DNA from: Liquidambar formosana
Lineage: Eukaryota > Streptophyta > Magnoliopsida > Saxifragales > Altingiaceae
Assembly (NCBI GenBank): GCA_039720395.1
Contig: CM077822.1
Location: 19,922,589-19,986,588 of the forward strand
Direction: 5' to 3'
Length of the DNA stretch: 64,000 bases
The translations under genes and the position numbers were made by a program. The notes under the pieces are model-generated. The model was not told where the DNA came from, did not search any database, and saw only the letters and a program-made list of their open reading frames with translations. Position 1 is the stretch's first letter. Every line of letters starts with the position of its first letter. Below, piece after piece: positions 33,080 to 43,276 of the stretch.

Positions 33080-35996
33080 TGTGGACCCCAAAAAAGAGTT
33101 ACGAGGCCCATAGGAGGGTTTAAAAGTAAAGAAAGGAGTCGCCACCTTATTTTTTAAAGGAAACAAGGAAAACCCTAAAAAACGGTTTTGTTTTAGGAAA
33201 ACAAAAGATTGACTCCATGTTTAAAATGGTAAGGCAAAAAAAAAAATCTTTTGGAAACCAGAGAATTCGGGGATTCGGAGGCTAAGTTACGATATGGGAA
33301 GGTTCTAGGCAAAGCCTATAGGCACCCATATCGCCCTAAACGGTCTCTTAATCTAATTGGGCTAAATCAAAGTCTTAATCACACACAAATCAACAATTAT
33401 CATCACAAGACAGCATGCATATCATTCATTCATTCATCCATATAGTCAAGTAAATCAAAGAAAAACAGAAAAAAGAAAGGGGGAGAGGAGAAAACCTAGG
33501 ATACTTAGTATCCTAGGGCAGACTTGAACATCACGAAGAGCGCCTACGTACCATGTATGGAAATACATGGATCAAAGTCTACGTAGTTCGAAAGGGAATA
33601 GGGTTATAACCTAATCAAGGCCTATGGTAAACCCTAAGTTTCCTTTCAAGTAAAACATGGTAAGTTTCCAAAAATGAATGATTCTCAAAAGGTCTTTAGT
33701 AAAATATGGAATTTTGATAAAAGATGGAAACTTTGATTTAAAAGGTATTTTTTATTGAAAGGAAACTATAGAATCTACCATACCCCTCTATTAGGAAACA
33801 ACCCTAGGGGGGGAAGAAAGGGAAAGTTTCAAGGAAAGGAAAGAAAGGTGAATTGGGGCACCCTCACACCCTACTTACCTTAAGCAAAAGCAACCTGTCA
33901 AAGTAACCACCCTATTGCATAGGGTAATTACCTTATTTGTAAGATTTCATCTCACAATAGCCAAAATAACCACCCCACATTGGTGGGGTAGTTGCACCTG
34001 TTGTACCTGTCAAAGCACCTGCAATTTCCATGCAAAACATACCAAAAATACCAACCAAACAAACTAGATTCCAAATCAAGCCATTATCATGCCCAAACAT
34101 GGGCTAACACATGCTCAAAATATCATATCAAGGACAAATAACAGATCTGGACAGAATTGAAATAAGGTTTAAAATCAACCACAAGTCATGCAACAACATG
34201 AATCATAAGCTAACTAAAACCCTAATTCAACCCTACATGCAGTGACATGCAAAAAACCCTAAAATCCACTACTATGAATGCAGAAAAATATCATAGTTGT
34301 CAAATATGCAGCACATATATATCAACTATGAAGAAAACACAAAGAAAAACCCTAAGCTATCATGCTATATGCAACTTTCCTAATACAAGGATGAGTGAAA
34401 CCCTAGAATCACAATTGTGCTCGAAATCACATAAAATAACTCCAAATCATGCAAAACTCATCATGGAAATCATTCTAATCATGCATATTAATCAATAGAA
34501 GCACCAACACATGATAAAAACACAAGCTTGCACATGAAATATAGCTATTCTAAGTAAAAACCTAATTTCAGCACAAGAGAAACCCTAGAATTGCAAACAT
34601 GCATTAAATCACATGGAACAGCATCCTAGCATGCTAAACAGCCCATGGATATTATCCTAATCATGCATACTAACTAATAGAAGTAGCAAAGCACAATAAA
34701 AACACAAGATTTAACATGGAATAATGCTATCCTATGCAAAAACCCTAGTTTGAATGAAAGAGAGAAAGGGGAAGAGGTATACCTATGGTGAAGTCCCCTT
34801 TTGCTGCTGTAGAGAGTCCTCCTCCTCTTATTGTACTGCTGGAAATTCCTTCCTTCAAGCCTTCAAGCAAAGCTCCAGCCTTCCTTCAAGCTCTCTCTCT
34901 CACACTCTCACTCAAAATATAGGTTAAACTACCCTAAGGATGGCTGCCATAGCCTCCAAGTCTCACACATGCCTCACACTTCAGAAATTTGCCCCCCAAG
35001 TCCACCCCTCATTGCTGAAGTATAAGGGGGTATTTATAGGGATTGAGGGGAAACCCTCAATGGTTGGGATTAAAACCCTAGGGATTGATCCAAGGGCTCT
35101 TAGAGGTTCCCTTGGGGCTCAAGTAGGTCAAATAGGGCTGAAATTAGGGTTAAATAGCGGCTAAAGGCGAGCAAATCCGAGGAAATAGGGAGGGAGCCGC
35201 GTCAAAGCTCAAAAAAGGAAAGTGGCTCGGGTGACCACCTGGGCTGGGCGGTTAGCCGCCAGGCCCCAGATGGTCACCCGAGCGCGCCATCAGCAATTGC
35301 CTTATTTGAGCCCTTTCAGCTTCCAAATGTGTTTCGAGGGTCAAACGGAGTCCGATTTTGACGAAACGAAAGCCAAAACGACCGTGCTTCGATGAGGAAT
35401 GTAATTTAAGACATTTTAGGGCAAAAATCCCTAGCCATGGCTGCATGGTTGGGTTTTACAAAAGCGGCTAACCGCTATGCACCACCGTCGCTAAGCTTAG
35501 GTATGCACATATGGTCGCACCGAATGCTTTCCAATTCAAAATTCAACCTTCCAAAACATCTTTGGGAATGAAATTAAGACTAATTAAAGTCAAATGGGTG
35601 GGAATTGAGTGAAAATCATGAGCCAATTTGAGCCAACCCGAAGTGGGTCTCTTAACCAACTTGAACCGTATTGAGCCATTTTAATCCCGAACCATCAATT
35701 CATCAAATTGAACCCATAAATACCTCAAATGCATTCTCATGAACTCCAATTGACAACTTGGAGATCATTTCAAGGTTAAATAGAAAGTTCGTGACCTAAA
35801 AGACGGTTATGCCCCTCAAGTCACAAAAGTTCTTATTAACCCTCAAGATCAACTCCAAATTGAACCAAAATTCATATCCAATGTCCTTGTGATTCTAGAA
35901 AACTAATGCAAGTAACTAGACTCAAAAAAAAAAAAAAACAATAACCTATATGAAATGGTGAGCCCTAGTAAGGTGGTGCAAAAATGGGGTGTGACA
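33080..35996 (-). repeat. Element B 3' LTR (2917 bp)
   Basis: Sense is minus: TGTCACACCCC at 35996 to GGGGTCCACA at 33080. It holds a 57-bp cassette with 12-bp perfect arms CTCGGGTGACCA/TGGTCACCCGAG (35226-35282). It also holds CCTATAAATA (TATA at 35031-35038), AAG|GTAAGT (33873-33878), a 43-bp hairpin (33544-33586) and TGGCGACTCC (33135-33144). Confidence 0.93.
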
Positions 35997-36138
35997 GAAG
36001 CCCCTCATTGGTGCAGCAAGTTTTACTTGCGAACCAATGATAAAAGAACATCCCATTTTTGCTTGGGAGAGTAATTGCATCAAATTCAAATGGAGAACTC
36101 CATCATCCTATGGAATTCATCACATATCTTAAGCAATT

Positions 36139-36560
36139 AGAAGTCAATGTCTAGGTAAAGGTCAATACCTAGGACAAGTAGATGCAACTCTAAGTGAAGG
36201 TCAACACCTAAGATGAGTACAAGTCAATACTCGAAGAGAATAAAGATCAGTATTGGGAGTGAAGGTCAACACTCAGGGTGAGTAACAGTCAATACTCGAA
36301 AGGAATAGGAATCAGTATTCAGAATGAAGGTCAACACTCGGGATGAGTACCAGTCAATACTCGAGACAAATATGTTTTAACACTTAGAATGAGTATGGGT
36401 CAATACACAGGGTGAGTATGGGTCAATACTCAGAGATGAGTATGGGTCAATACTCAAGATGAATATGTGACAATATTCAGGGTAAGTATGGGCCAATACT
36501 TAGGATGAGTATATATTAGTACTCGGAATGAGTATAGGTCAATACTCAGGAGAGCCAATA
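36139..36560. repeat. Dyad array 1 of element B
   Basis: A run of 18-bp modules of form arm(5)-loop(8)-arm(5), mostly 25-30 bp apart. Arm pairs seen include GAGTA/TACTC, GAATA/TATTC, GAGTG/CACTC, AAGTA/TACTT and GGTA/TACC. Loops usually contain TCAA. Confidence 0.85.
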
Positions 36561-36679
36561 GGACATCGTATGGGTAAGAGTCATTACTCAAACGAGAACC
36601 CATGATGGATAGAATTCAATATCCATACTGAAAATCTAAAAAGAAATTCCATGAATAGAAGTCAATACTTAAAAACACA

Positions 36680-38125
36680 CAAGCAAGGGTCAATGCTTGC
36701 TATGAGTAAAGATCAATACTCATAAAGAAAAGCTTACGAGCAAGGGTCATTGCTTAAAATGAGTAGGATTCAATACTCACAGAGAAAGTCACACGAGCAA
36801 GGGTCAACGCTCAAGATAAAATGTATATAAGCAATGGTCAATGCTTGAAATGAGTAGGATTCAATACTCACAGAGAAAATCACTCGAGCAAGGGTCAATG
36901 CTCAAGATAAAATGTATATAAACAAAGGCCAATGCTTGAAATGAGTAGGATTCAATACTCACAGAGAAAATTATTCGAGCAAGGGTCAATGCTCAAGATA
37001 AAATGTATATAAGCAAAGGTCAATGCTTGAAATGAGTAGGATTCAATACTCACCGAGAAAATCATTCGAGCAAGGGTCAATGCTCAAGATAAAATGTATA
37101 TAAGCAAAGGTCAATGCTTGAAATGAGTAGGATTCAATACTCACCGAGAAAATCATTCGAGCAAGGGTCAATGCTCAAGGTAAAATGTATATAAGCAAAG
37201 GTCAATGCTTGAAATGAGTAGGATTCAATACTCACAAAGAAAATCATTCGAGCAAGGGTCATTGCTCAAGATAAATTGTATATAAGCAGAGGTCAATGCT
37301 TGAAATGAGTATGATTCAATACTCACAGAGAAAATTATTCGAGCAAGGGTCAATGCTCAAGATAAAATGTATATAAGCAAAGGTCAATGCTTGAAATGAG
37401 TAGGATTCAATACTCACCGAGAAAATCATTCGAGCAAGGGTCAATGCTCAAGATAAAATGTATATAAGCAAAGGTCAATGCTTGAAATGAGTAGGATTCA
37501 ATACTCACCGAGAAAATCATTCGAGCAAGGGTTAATGCTCAAGGTAAAATGTATATAAGCAAAGGTCAATGCTTGAAATGAGTAGGATTCAATACTCACA
37601 GAGAAAATCATTCGAGCAAGGGTCATTGCTCAAGATAAAATGTATATAAGCAGAGGTCAATGCTTGAAATGAGTAGGATTCAATACTCACAGAGAAAATT
37701 ATTCGAGCAAGGGTCAATGCTCAAGATAAAATGTATACAAGCAAAGGTCAATGCTTGAAATGAGTAGGAGTCAATACTCACGAAGAAAATTATATGAACA
37801 AGGGTCAATGCTCAAGGTAAAATGTATACAAGCAAAGGTCAATGCTTGAAATGAGTAGGATTCAATACTCACAGAGAGAATTATTCGAGCAAGGGTCAAT
37901 GCTCAAGATAAAATGTATACAAGCAAAGGTCAATGCTTAAAATGAGTAGGATTCAATACTCACAGAGAGAATTATTCGAGCAAGGGTCAATGCTCAAGAT
38001 AAAATGTATACAAGCAAAGGTCAATGCTTAAAATGAGTAGGAGTCAATACTCACGAAGAAAATTATATGAGTAAGGGTCAATGTTCAAAGGTCAATGCTT
38101 GAAATGAGTAGAAGTCAATACTCAC
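36680..38125. repeat. 91-bp tandem repeat of element B (dyad array 2)
   Basis: The unit start ATGTATA(T/C)AAGCA recurs at 36821, 36912, 37003, 37094, 37185, 37276 and onward to 38004, a strict 91-bp period of about 14 units. Each unit is made of three dyads: AAGCA/TGCTT, GAGTA/TACTC and GAGCA/TGCTC, each with an 8-bp centre containing TCAA. Confidence 0.93.
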
Positions 38126-38279
38126 TATATGAACAAAAGTCACTGTTGGTGATGAATAGGGGTCAATACTCAAAGAATGCCGAGAGATTGCATAGGTAGA
38201 AGTCAATACCTAAAACAATAACATATGAATAGAGGAGGCATGATGAAGGGGTTTGGAATCAATACGAACAGGGGTCAAT

Positions 38280-38592
38280 GCTCGAGAGGTGAGTATTAGT
38301 GAATATTTAGGGATGAGTAGAGATGAATACTCGAAGTGAGTATATATGAATACTCAGGGACGAGTACATGTGAATACTTGGAGTGAGTACATGTGAATAC
38401 TCGGGGATGAGTAGGGGCGAATACTCAGGGTGAGTATTAGTGAATACTCGGGGATGAGTAGGGATGAATACTCAGGGTGAGTATTGGTGAATACTCGGGG
38501 ATGAGTATGGGTGAATACTCGGGGTGAGTATTGGTGAATACTCGGGGTGAGTATATGTGAATACTCGGGGTGAGTACATGTGAATACTCAAG
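38280..38592. repeat. 27-bp tandem repeat of element B (dyad array 3)
   Basis: About twelve units of roughly 27 bp with the dyad GAGTA-N8-TACTC. Here the centre contains TGAA or CGAA rather than the TCAA of the other two arrays. Confidence 0.9.
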
Positions 38593-39854
38593 AGAGCCTA
38601 CGAAGACACTAGTTAAGTGGGGAGTCACTATTCATAAGACAGGAATGGTATAGAGACTAAGCCAACACCATATGGAGAGAAACTATCAACCACACAACCA
38701 AAAATGAAAGCTAGTCAAATATGATCATGGGAAAATGAACCTCTAAAACTCAATGAACACTGCATATTACTAATGCACACATCAATTAATCAATCAACTC
38801 AAGTAAAATTGATTCACACGGATTTATTAACACAAGTTCAATGCCATGCACAGAAAGATTATCTAGAAATGGTTTTGCAAACCTATCATTCTTTTTCCTT
38901 AAAGACCTCTTTACATACTTAGCACAATCATGGAATTTTCAAAAGCATTTTTCTTTGTTTTTAAAATGGTGGTCGAGCCTTCTTAGGAAACAATGCAATT
39001 TAGGAGGATCGGATCAAACCCATGAATTCTTTTTCAAGGTATAAGAATGGAGTGGAATCACCTCTTCTTCTCTTCTTCTTTCTTCGCTTTTCTTTTTTCA
39101 AAACCCTAACTTTTGCCTAGATTGCCCTTACGGGTTTTCAACCTAGCGGGTTGCCCTAATTTTTGCCTAGGCCGCCCTTTCGGGTTTTCAACCTAGCGGG
39201 CTCTTCTTCTTTACCCTTTTTTTTTTTTTTTCTTCTTTTTCCCTTCTCTCCTTAGCACAAAGAAATTCAACTCATGAAGCCCCTGCCCATTCCCTTCATC
39301 AATTCATTTAAGTTCTTTGAACAAGACAAACTAGCCCCAGCATTCATTCAAATTCTTCTTTAACAAGCATAATCAGCCCCTGGGTTCATAACACATTCAC
39401 GTTCTTTAATTGAGCAAAATAAATTAACCCCCAATCTCACAAAATCACATGCCTACAGCTAAGGCAAATCGTTTCATAGTGGCTACTGCTACCCCTTTTC
39501 CATCATTAAATCCATGACAAGAGTCTAAGTCAAAAGGTAAGAAGATATTGAATTTGATGGAACCCACAAATGAATCATCATGATTGAATACTTTCAAAGG
39601 ACGAGGTCTATGACCACTAGAAACACACAAGACTTAAGAGAAATGAAGGAGGAAAGTGGAGGGACATCCGAAGGACTCAAACCAAACAAAAACAAGAAGA
39701 ATAATCAAATTAACTTTCTCGATGGCATGTAGTATTTTAGCTCACTAATTTAATGAATAAGATTGTTTCTTCTTAACTTAGTCACAAAGAATTGCCTTCA
39801 ATGGTTGGTTGTATGTAAAGCCTCTTTCTTTTTCTTTTTCTTTTTCAATGAATT
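38593..39854. other. Element B interior with no coding sequence
   Basis: No gene is seen. Two copies of TTTTGCCTAG(G/A)... CGGGTTTTCAACCTAGCGGG lie at 39112-39155 and 39161-39203. They duplicate the block that normally directly follows the integrase stop, and a third copy is near 40016-40059. CAGCCCC motifs followed by TTC-rich sequence recur at 39270-39430. Confidence 0.5.
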
Positions 39855-39965
39855 GGACCGCACCCAAAGTAACTTTATGGGCTGCCTACGTATCTCCACA
39901 TTGATCTTCACAAGACATTTACAAAACAAACATTTCTTTTTTGGTGAAGAATCAGGTCTTCGTAG
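39855..39965 (-). promoter_or_regulatory. Conserved post-integrase foldback retained in element B
   Basis: The 40-bp block 39855-39894 and the CTACG/CGTAG arms (39961-39965 with 39886-39890, minus strand) are kept although all of pol is deleted. The second arm pair is TCTTCA against TGTGGAGA, which needs a G-U pair in RNA. Confidence 0.6.
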
Positions 39966-40253
39966 TTCAAAGCATTCTCTTTTCTTTTTTCATCATTTTT
40001 TTTTCAAAAGCCCTAACTTTTGCCTAGGTCGCCTTTTCAGGTTTTCAACCTAGCGGGCCTAGGCTCTACACATATCCACATAGGGACCACCCTCATTTGG
40101 CTTGAACTTCTCCAACGAGTCACGAACATGGGTTGTAGTCTTCTTAGATCATAAAACTTTCTTGATTGTTGTTGATTCTCCTTCTTGAGGCTTTTGGATG
40201 TTAATCCCCTCCCTTTTCTTTTTGTACTTTTTTTGTGTTTTTGTGCACTTTTC

Positions 40254-40286
<33 letters not shown>

Positions 40287-40873
40287 CTTTTCACAATTTT
40301 TTCTTTTGACCTTTTTTTTTTAGGGAGAGGGAAATAAACATCTCCGAAAGCTCACCATGCTAATTGATTTCTTCTTTTGATCTCTGAATTGCTTCTTACA
40401 AGGGTTTCAAGATCTTCTCAAGTTGCTTGGCCTAGGCCTTCATGTAGTGTAGTGGGCGGGTGGCCCCTATGTTTACCATTTTGGACTTCTCATTGTTTCC
40501 AAGTTAATCAATTGCAGCTTATTCATCATTCATTATGTTTGCTCTTTAGTGGGAAGAGCTTTCAAGCTTCTTAGGAAATATTTTCATGCCAGTTTGATTG
40601 TCAATTGATTGAGGACAAGAGAGATAGAGAGACAATGGAATTATTGAAATCAAACTTTTTTATTGAGGGAATGAAGGTGAACACATTGACAATGATTAGG
40701 ACTCAAAAGACTCAAAACTTCAAAGGACATTTGACTTGAAAGACGAAAACAATCAAATAACTAGAAAACAAAGAAATAAACCCTAAGTCTTCTGTAGGAC
40801 AAACAACCTAAACTCTTTATCACAAACAGTCATGACAAAATTGGTGCAACAGTAAGCACTAAATGGATTGCCT
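39966..40873. other. Element B, gag to post-integrase junction, no coding sequence
   Basis: A pyrimidine-rich stretch with long T runs near 40257-40290. The gag side should continue into protease but does not; the sequence passes to the block that follows integrase in element A. The deletion therefore removed the gag tail, protease and pol. Confidence 0.5.
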
Positions 40874-42136
40874 TTAGAGTGAATGATTGGGTGCCTTTGG
40901 TGGAGAGGCAATTCCCTTGTCAAAGAGGTTTTGGATTTCATGTTTCAACCTTGGGCATCGATCAGTGGTATGCCCCTTGCCTTGGTGGAAGTCACAATAC
41001 TCATTCTCTTTAAAGCGACGAGGTAATGGGTTAGGCAGTGGAGCTGGGTCAAGGGGTTGAAGCAAACCTGTCACCTTTAACTTCTCAAAAACATCGCTTA
41101 ATGGCATGTAGAGTTCGGTAAATTGGCGGGATTGTTGGGGAGATATGGCATTAACATGCCTATGTGTCTTTCCATTACTTCCAGTTCGGGAGTTCCCTAA
41201 TGTCTCATCTTCCTCAATTGTACCGTCACCAATGGCATCTTCTACTTGAGTTCCAGCCCCAATCAAGGCCTTAAAGTTTGGAAAATAGCTTACAAATAGA
41301 TGCTTATGGTAGATAGGGAGGAGGTTCTTAACTACCATCTGAATCTGCTCTTCTTCATTGGGTTGGTTCACCATTTGAGAAGCCTTTCGTCTCCACCTTG
41401 TAATGAATCTAGAGAAGGTTTCATTAGCCCCTTGTTTTGTAGTCTCCAAGTCTCTTCGAGTAACATCCACCTCCGTATTGTACTGGTAGTGCTCCAAGAA
41501 TTCATTACATATGTCCTCCCAAGTCCGAGTCCTATTCTCATCCAATGATAAAAACCATTTCAAAGCGGAAGTGGCCAAGGTTTCATGGAACATTTGAGCC
41601 AAAAGCTCGTCAGTGGCCCCTCGAGGGTGCATAGCTCGCACATACATCTTCAAATGAGTCTTAGGACAACCCGTTCCATCAAACTTTTCTAATTCGGGCA
41701 TCTTAAATTGTAGTGGAATACGAGCTTGAGGAAACAAAGATAGGGTACGTACATCTACCATGTCATCCGTTCTACGGATTCCCTTTATAGTTCTCTCCAA
41801 TGCTTCTACCTTGCTAGCCAACACAGAGTCTGTATCAGAAGTCTTCCCCTTACTTCCCCCTTCTAGGTTAAAAATTTCAGGTGGTTCACTCCCCTTAGGT
41901 TTAGTACTTCCTCCTTCATTGGTCTTAGTGCCTTCTCCAGACTGAGTCCCATCTTCGGTGTTATCCCCCGGGGTACGGCCATTATTCTGTTCGGGTTCCG
42001 ATATCTTATGTTGGATATCTTGGGCCATTTTCAATGCTCTCTCAGATACATCAGTGGTGTAGTCAAGCTTGGTCATGATGGCTTTCAAACAAGCCTCAAG
42101 GTCAAAGTTCCTTTCACTAGTCCCTTTGTTAGCCAT
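40874..42136 (-). CDS. Element B gag, intact
   Basis: A 420-residue open frame from ATG 42136 (MANKGTSERNFDLE), chosen because it aligns with the gag start of A. The acidic/serine-rich N-terminal third reads SEPEQ... and GGSKGKTSDTD. The gag core follows (FDGTGCPKTHLKMYVRAMHP, KWFLSLDENRTRTWED, DVTRRDLETTKQ, SRFITRWRRKASQM). One knuckle-like block lies near the end (CDFHQGKGHTTDRC). The frame stops just after SPPKAPNHSL, where the gag of A goes on through a second knuckle towards protease. It has none of the stops seen in A. The protein could form particles, but the element would depend on pol supplied in trans. Close gag-only relatives are known in plants as TR-GAG elements. Confidence 0.85.
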   Translation of the reverse strand: MANKGTSERNFDLEACLKAIMTKLDYTTDVSERALKMAQDIQHKISEPEQNNGRTPGDNTEDGTQSGEGTKTNEGGSTKPKGSEPPEIFNLEGGSKGKTSDTDSVLASKVEALERTIKGIRRTDDMVDVRTLSLFPQARIPLQFKMPELEKFDGTGCPKTHLKMYVRAMHPRGATDELLAQMFHETLATSALKWFLSLDENRTRTWEDICNEFLEHYQYNTEVDVTRRDLETTKQGANETFSRFITRWRRKASQMVNQPNEEEQIQMVVKNLLPIYHKHLFVSYFPNFKALIGAGTQVEDAIGDGTIEEDETLGNSRTGSNGKTHRHVNAISPQQSRQFTELYMPLSDVFEKLKVTGLLQPLDPAPLPNPLPRRFKENEYCDFHQGKGHTTDRCPRLKHEIQNLFDKGIASPPKAPNHSL

Positions 42137-43255
42137 CTCGAGTTCAAAATTTGAGTCCAACCTTAATAAGTTGTCACGGGTTTAATCCAACCCCCCTTCA
42201 AGAACAAAATCCCCTTTTTAGGCTATGACCAAAACATTTTAACAATATTTCCATGACTGCGCTAAATTGATAAATGTGATCTTATAAAGCATCCCCTTAG
42301 TTAGACATCTCATCTTCAAAGGTACCTTGAAGTGTGAGGTAACGTACTAAGGACATGAAGGTGAGTCACTTAGCCTTAGGTTCTGGTTATTAACCATCAC
42401 AAAACCATCAAGAGTCACTTTCCCCCAAGTGTAGGCAAACTATGAGCTAGGTCTAAACAGGATATCTCCCTAGTTAGACACCTTATCCTCAAAAGTGTCC
42501 TTAAGACGGAAGGTCAGGTGACATACTAAGGACATAAAGATGAATAAGCCCCAACTTCTTAACCCTTAATTAAACACTTCATTCCAAACAAGCCCCTATT
42601 GGTTTACTTAAAAGCCCATGATTAAATGATCTTAGCTCACATACCTTTAATTAGTCCATCCTTCCTTTTGGGAGCCCCTTGGGTGAAGGGTGGATGTACT
42701 TACTAAGGGTACGTAGGTGAGACCATATATCAAGTGTTAATCACTACACATGGTTAAAGTAAACCTAAGCCTATAACACAACTTATGAGCATAGCAACAC
42801 AACACAAGCACGGCATGATATCATTACAATCAAGTGTAGGTGCATAAAGGTGAGACCATAGTGCCCTACAAGTCTGTCTATATGGACTAATGATAAGGGT
42901 AGGCTGGGGTCCTTCACTTGCTTGAGCAATCTTTATACCTAACCACATGTGGCATCAGGAACGCCGCGTGGGTCCAGCAGTACGTGATTAACTCATTTAA
43001 TATACCCAAGGGCAAGCCCAAGGATACTTGGCAAGAGAGGTTGAGAGCTTTCGCCCCAACACATGGAATCAGGAAAACCAAGGTTGAGGCTAGGCCCGTC
43101 AGTGGCAAGGGACATCGATCCTAACATGCAAGAGTTTGCGCACACAATGCAATAAATGAAAGCACACAATCAAGCGAATGCAATGTGATTGATTTTAATT
43201 AAACAAAAGAAATTAACTTAGCCCAATCAAATTGTATAGAGTCTAGCCCACAAAT
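42137..43255 (-). other. Element B leader
   Basis: Non-coding leader. Three degenerate repeats ending with a TACTAAGGACATGAAGGTGA-like block occur near 42300-42365, 42475-42545 and 42655-42722. A block with GGGTCCAGCAGTACGTGATT (from 42970) is shared with the leader of A at 48268-48290. Confidence 0.55.
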
Positions 43256-43272
43256 CCCCAGTGGAGTCGCCA
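43256..43272 (-). other. Element B primer-binding site
   Basis: The minus strand reads TGGCGACTCCACTGGGG, four bases inside the 5' LTR. It starts TGG as a tRNA-CCA primer site must. I believe Tat/Ogre elements use tRNA-Arg, but I cannot check the match here. Confidence 0.75.
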
Positions 43273-43276
43273 GTTC

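Noticed and set aside
36680..38125. Regular 91-bp repeats resembling a CRISPR array
   Set aside because: The units are near-identical along their whole length with no unique spacers, and they lie inside a plant retrotransposon; this is a tandem repeat.
40257..40290. Poly(T) run as the tail of a LINE or SINE insertion
   Set aside because: No flanking duplication or LINE/SINE sequence was found; similar pyrimidine tracts follow integrase in A and C.
43256..43272. Part of a tRNA gene
   Set aside because: Only the 17 nt complementary to a tRNA 3' end are present, directly inside the LTR; it is a primer-binding site.
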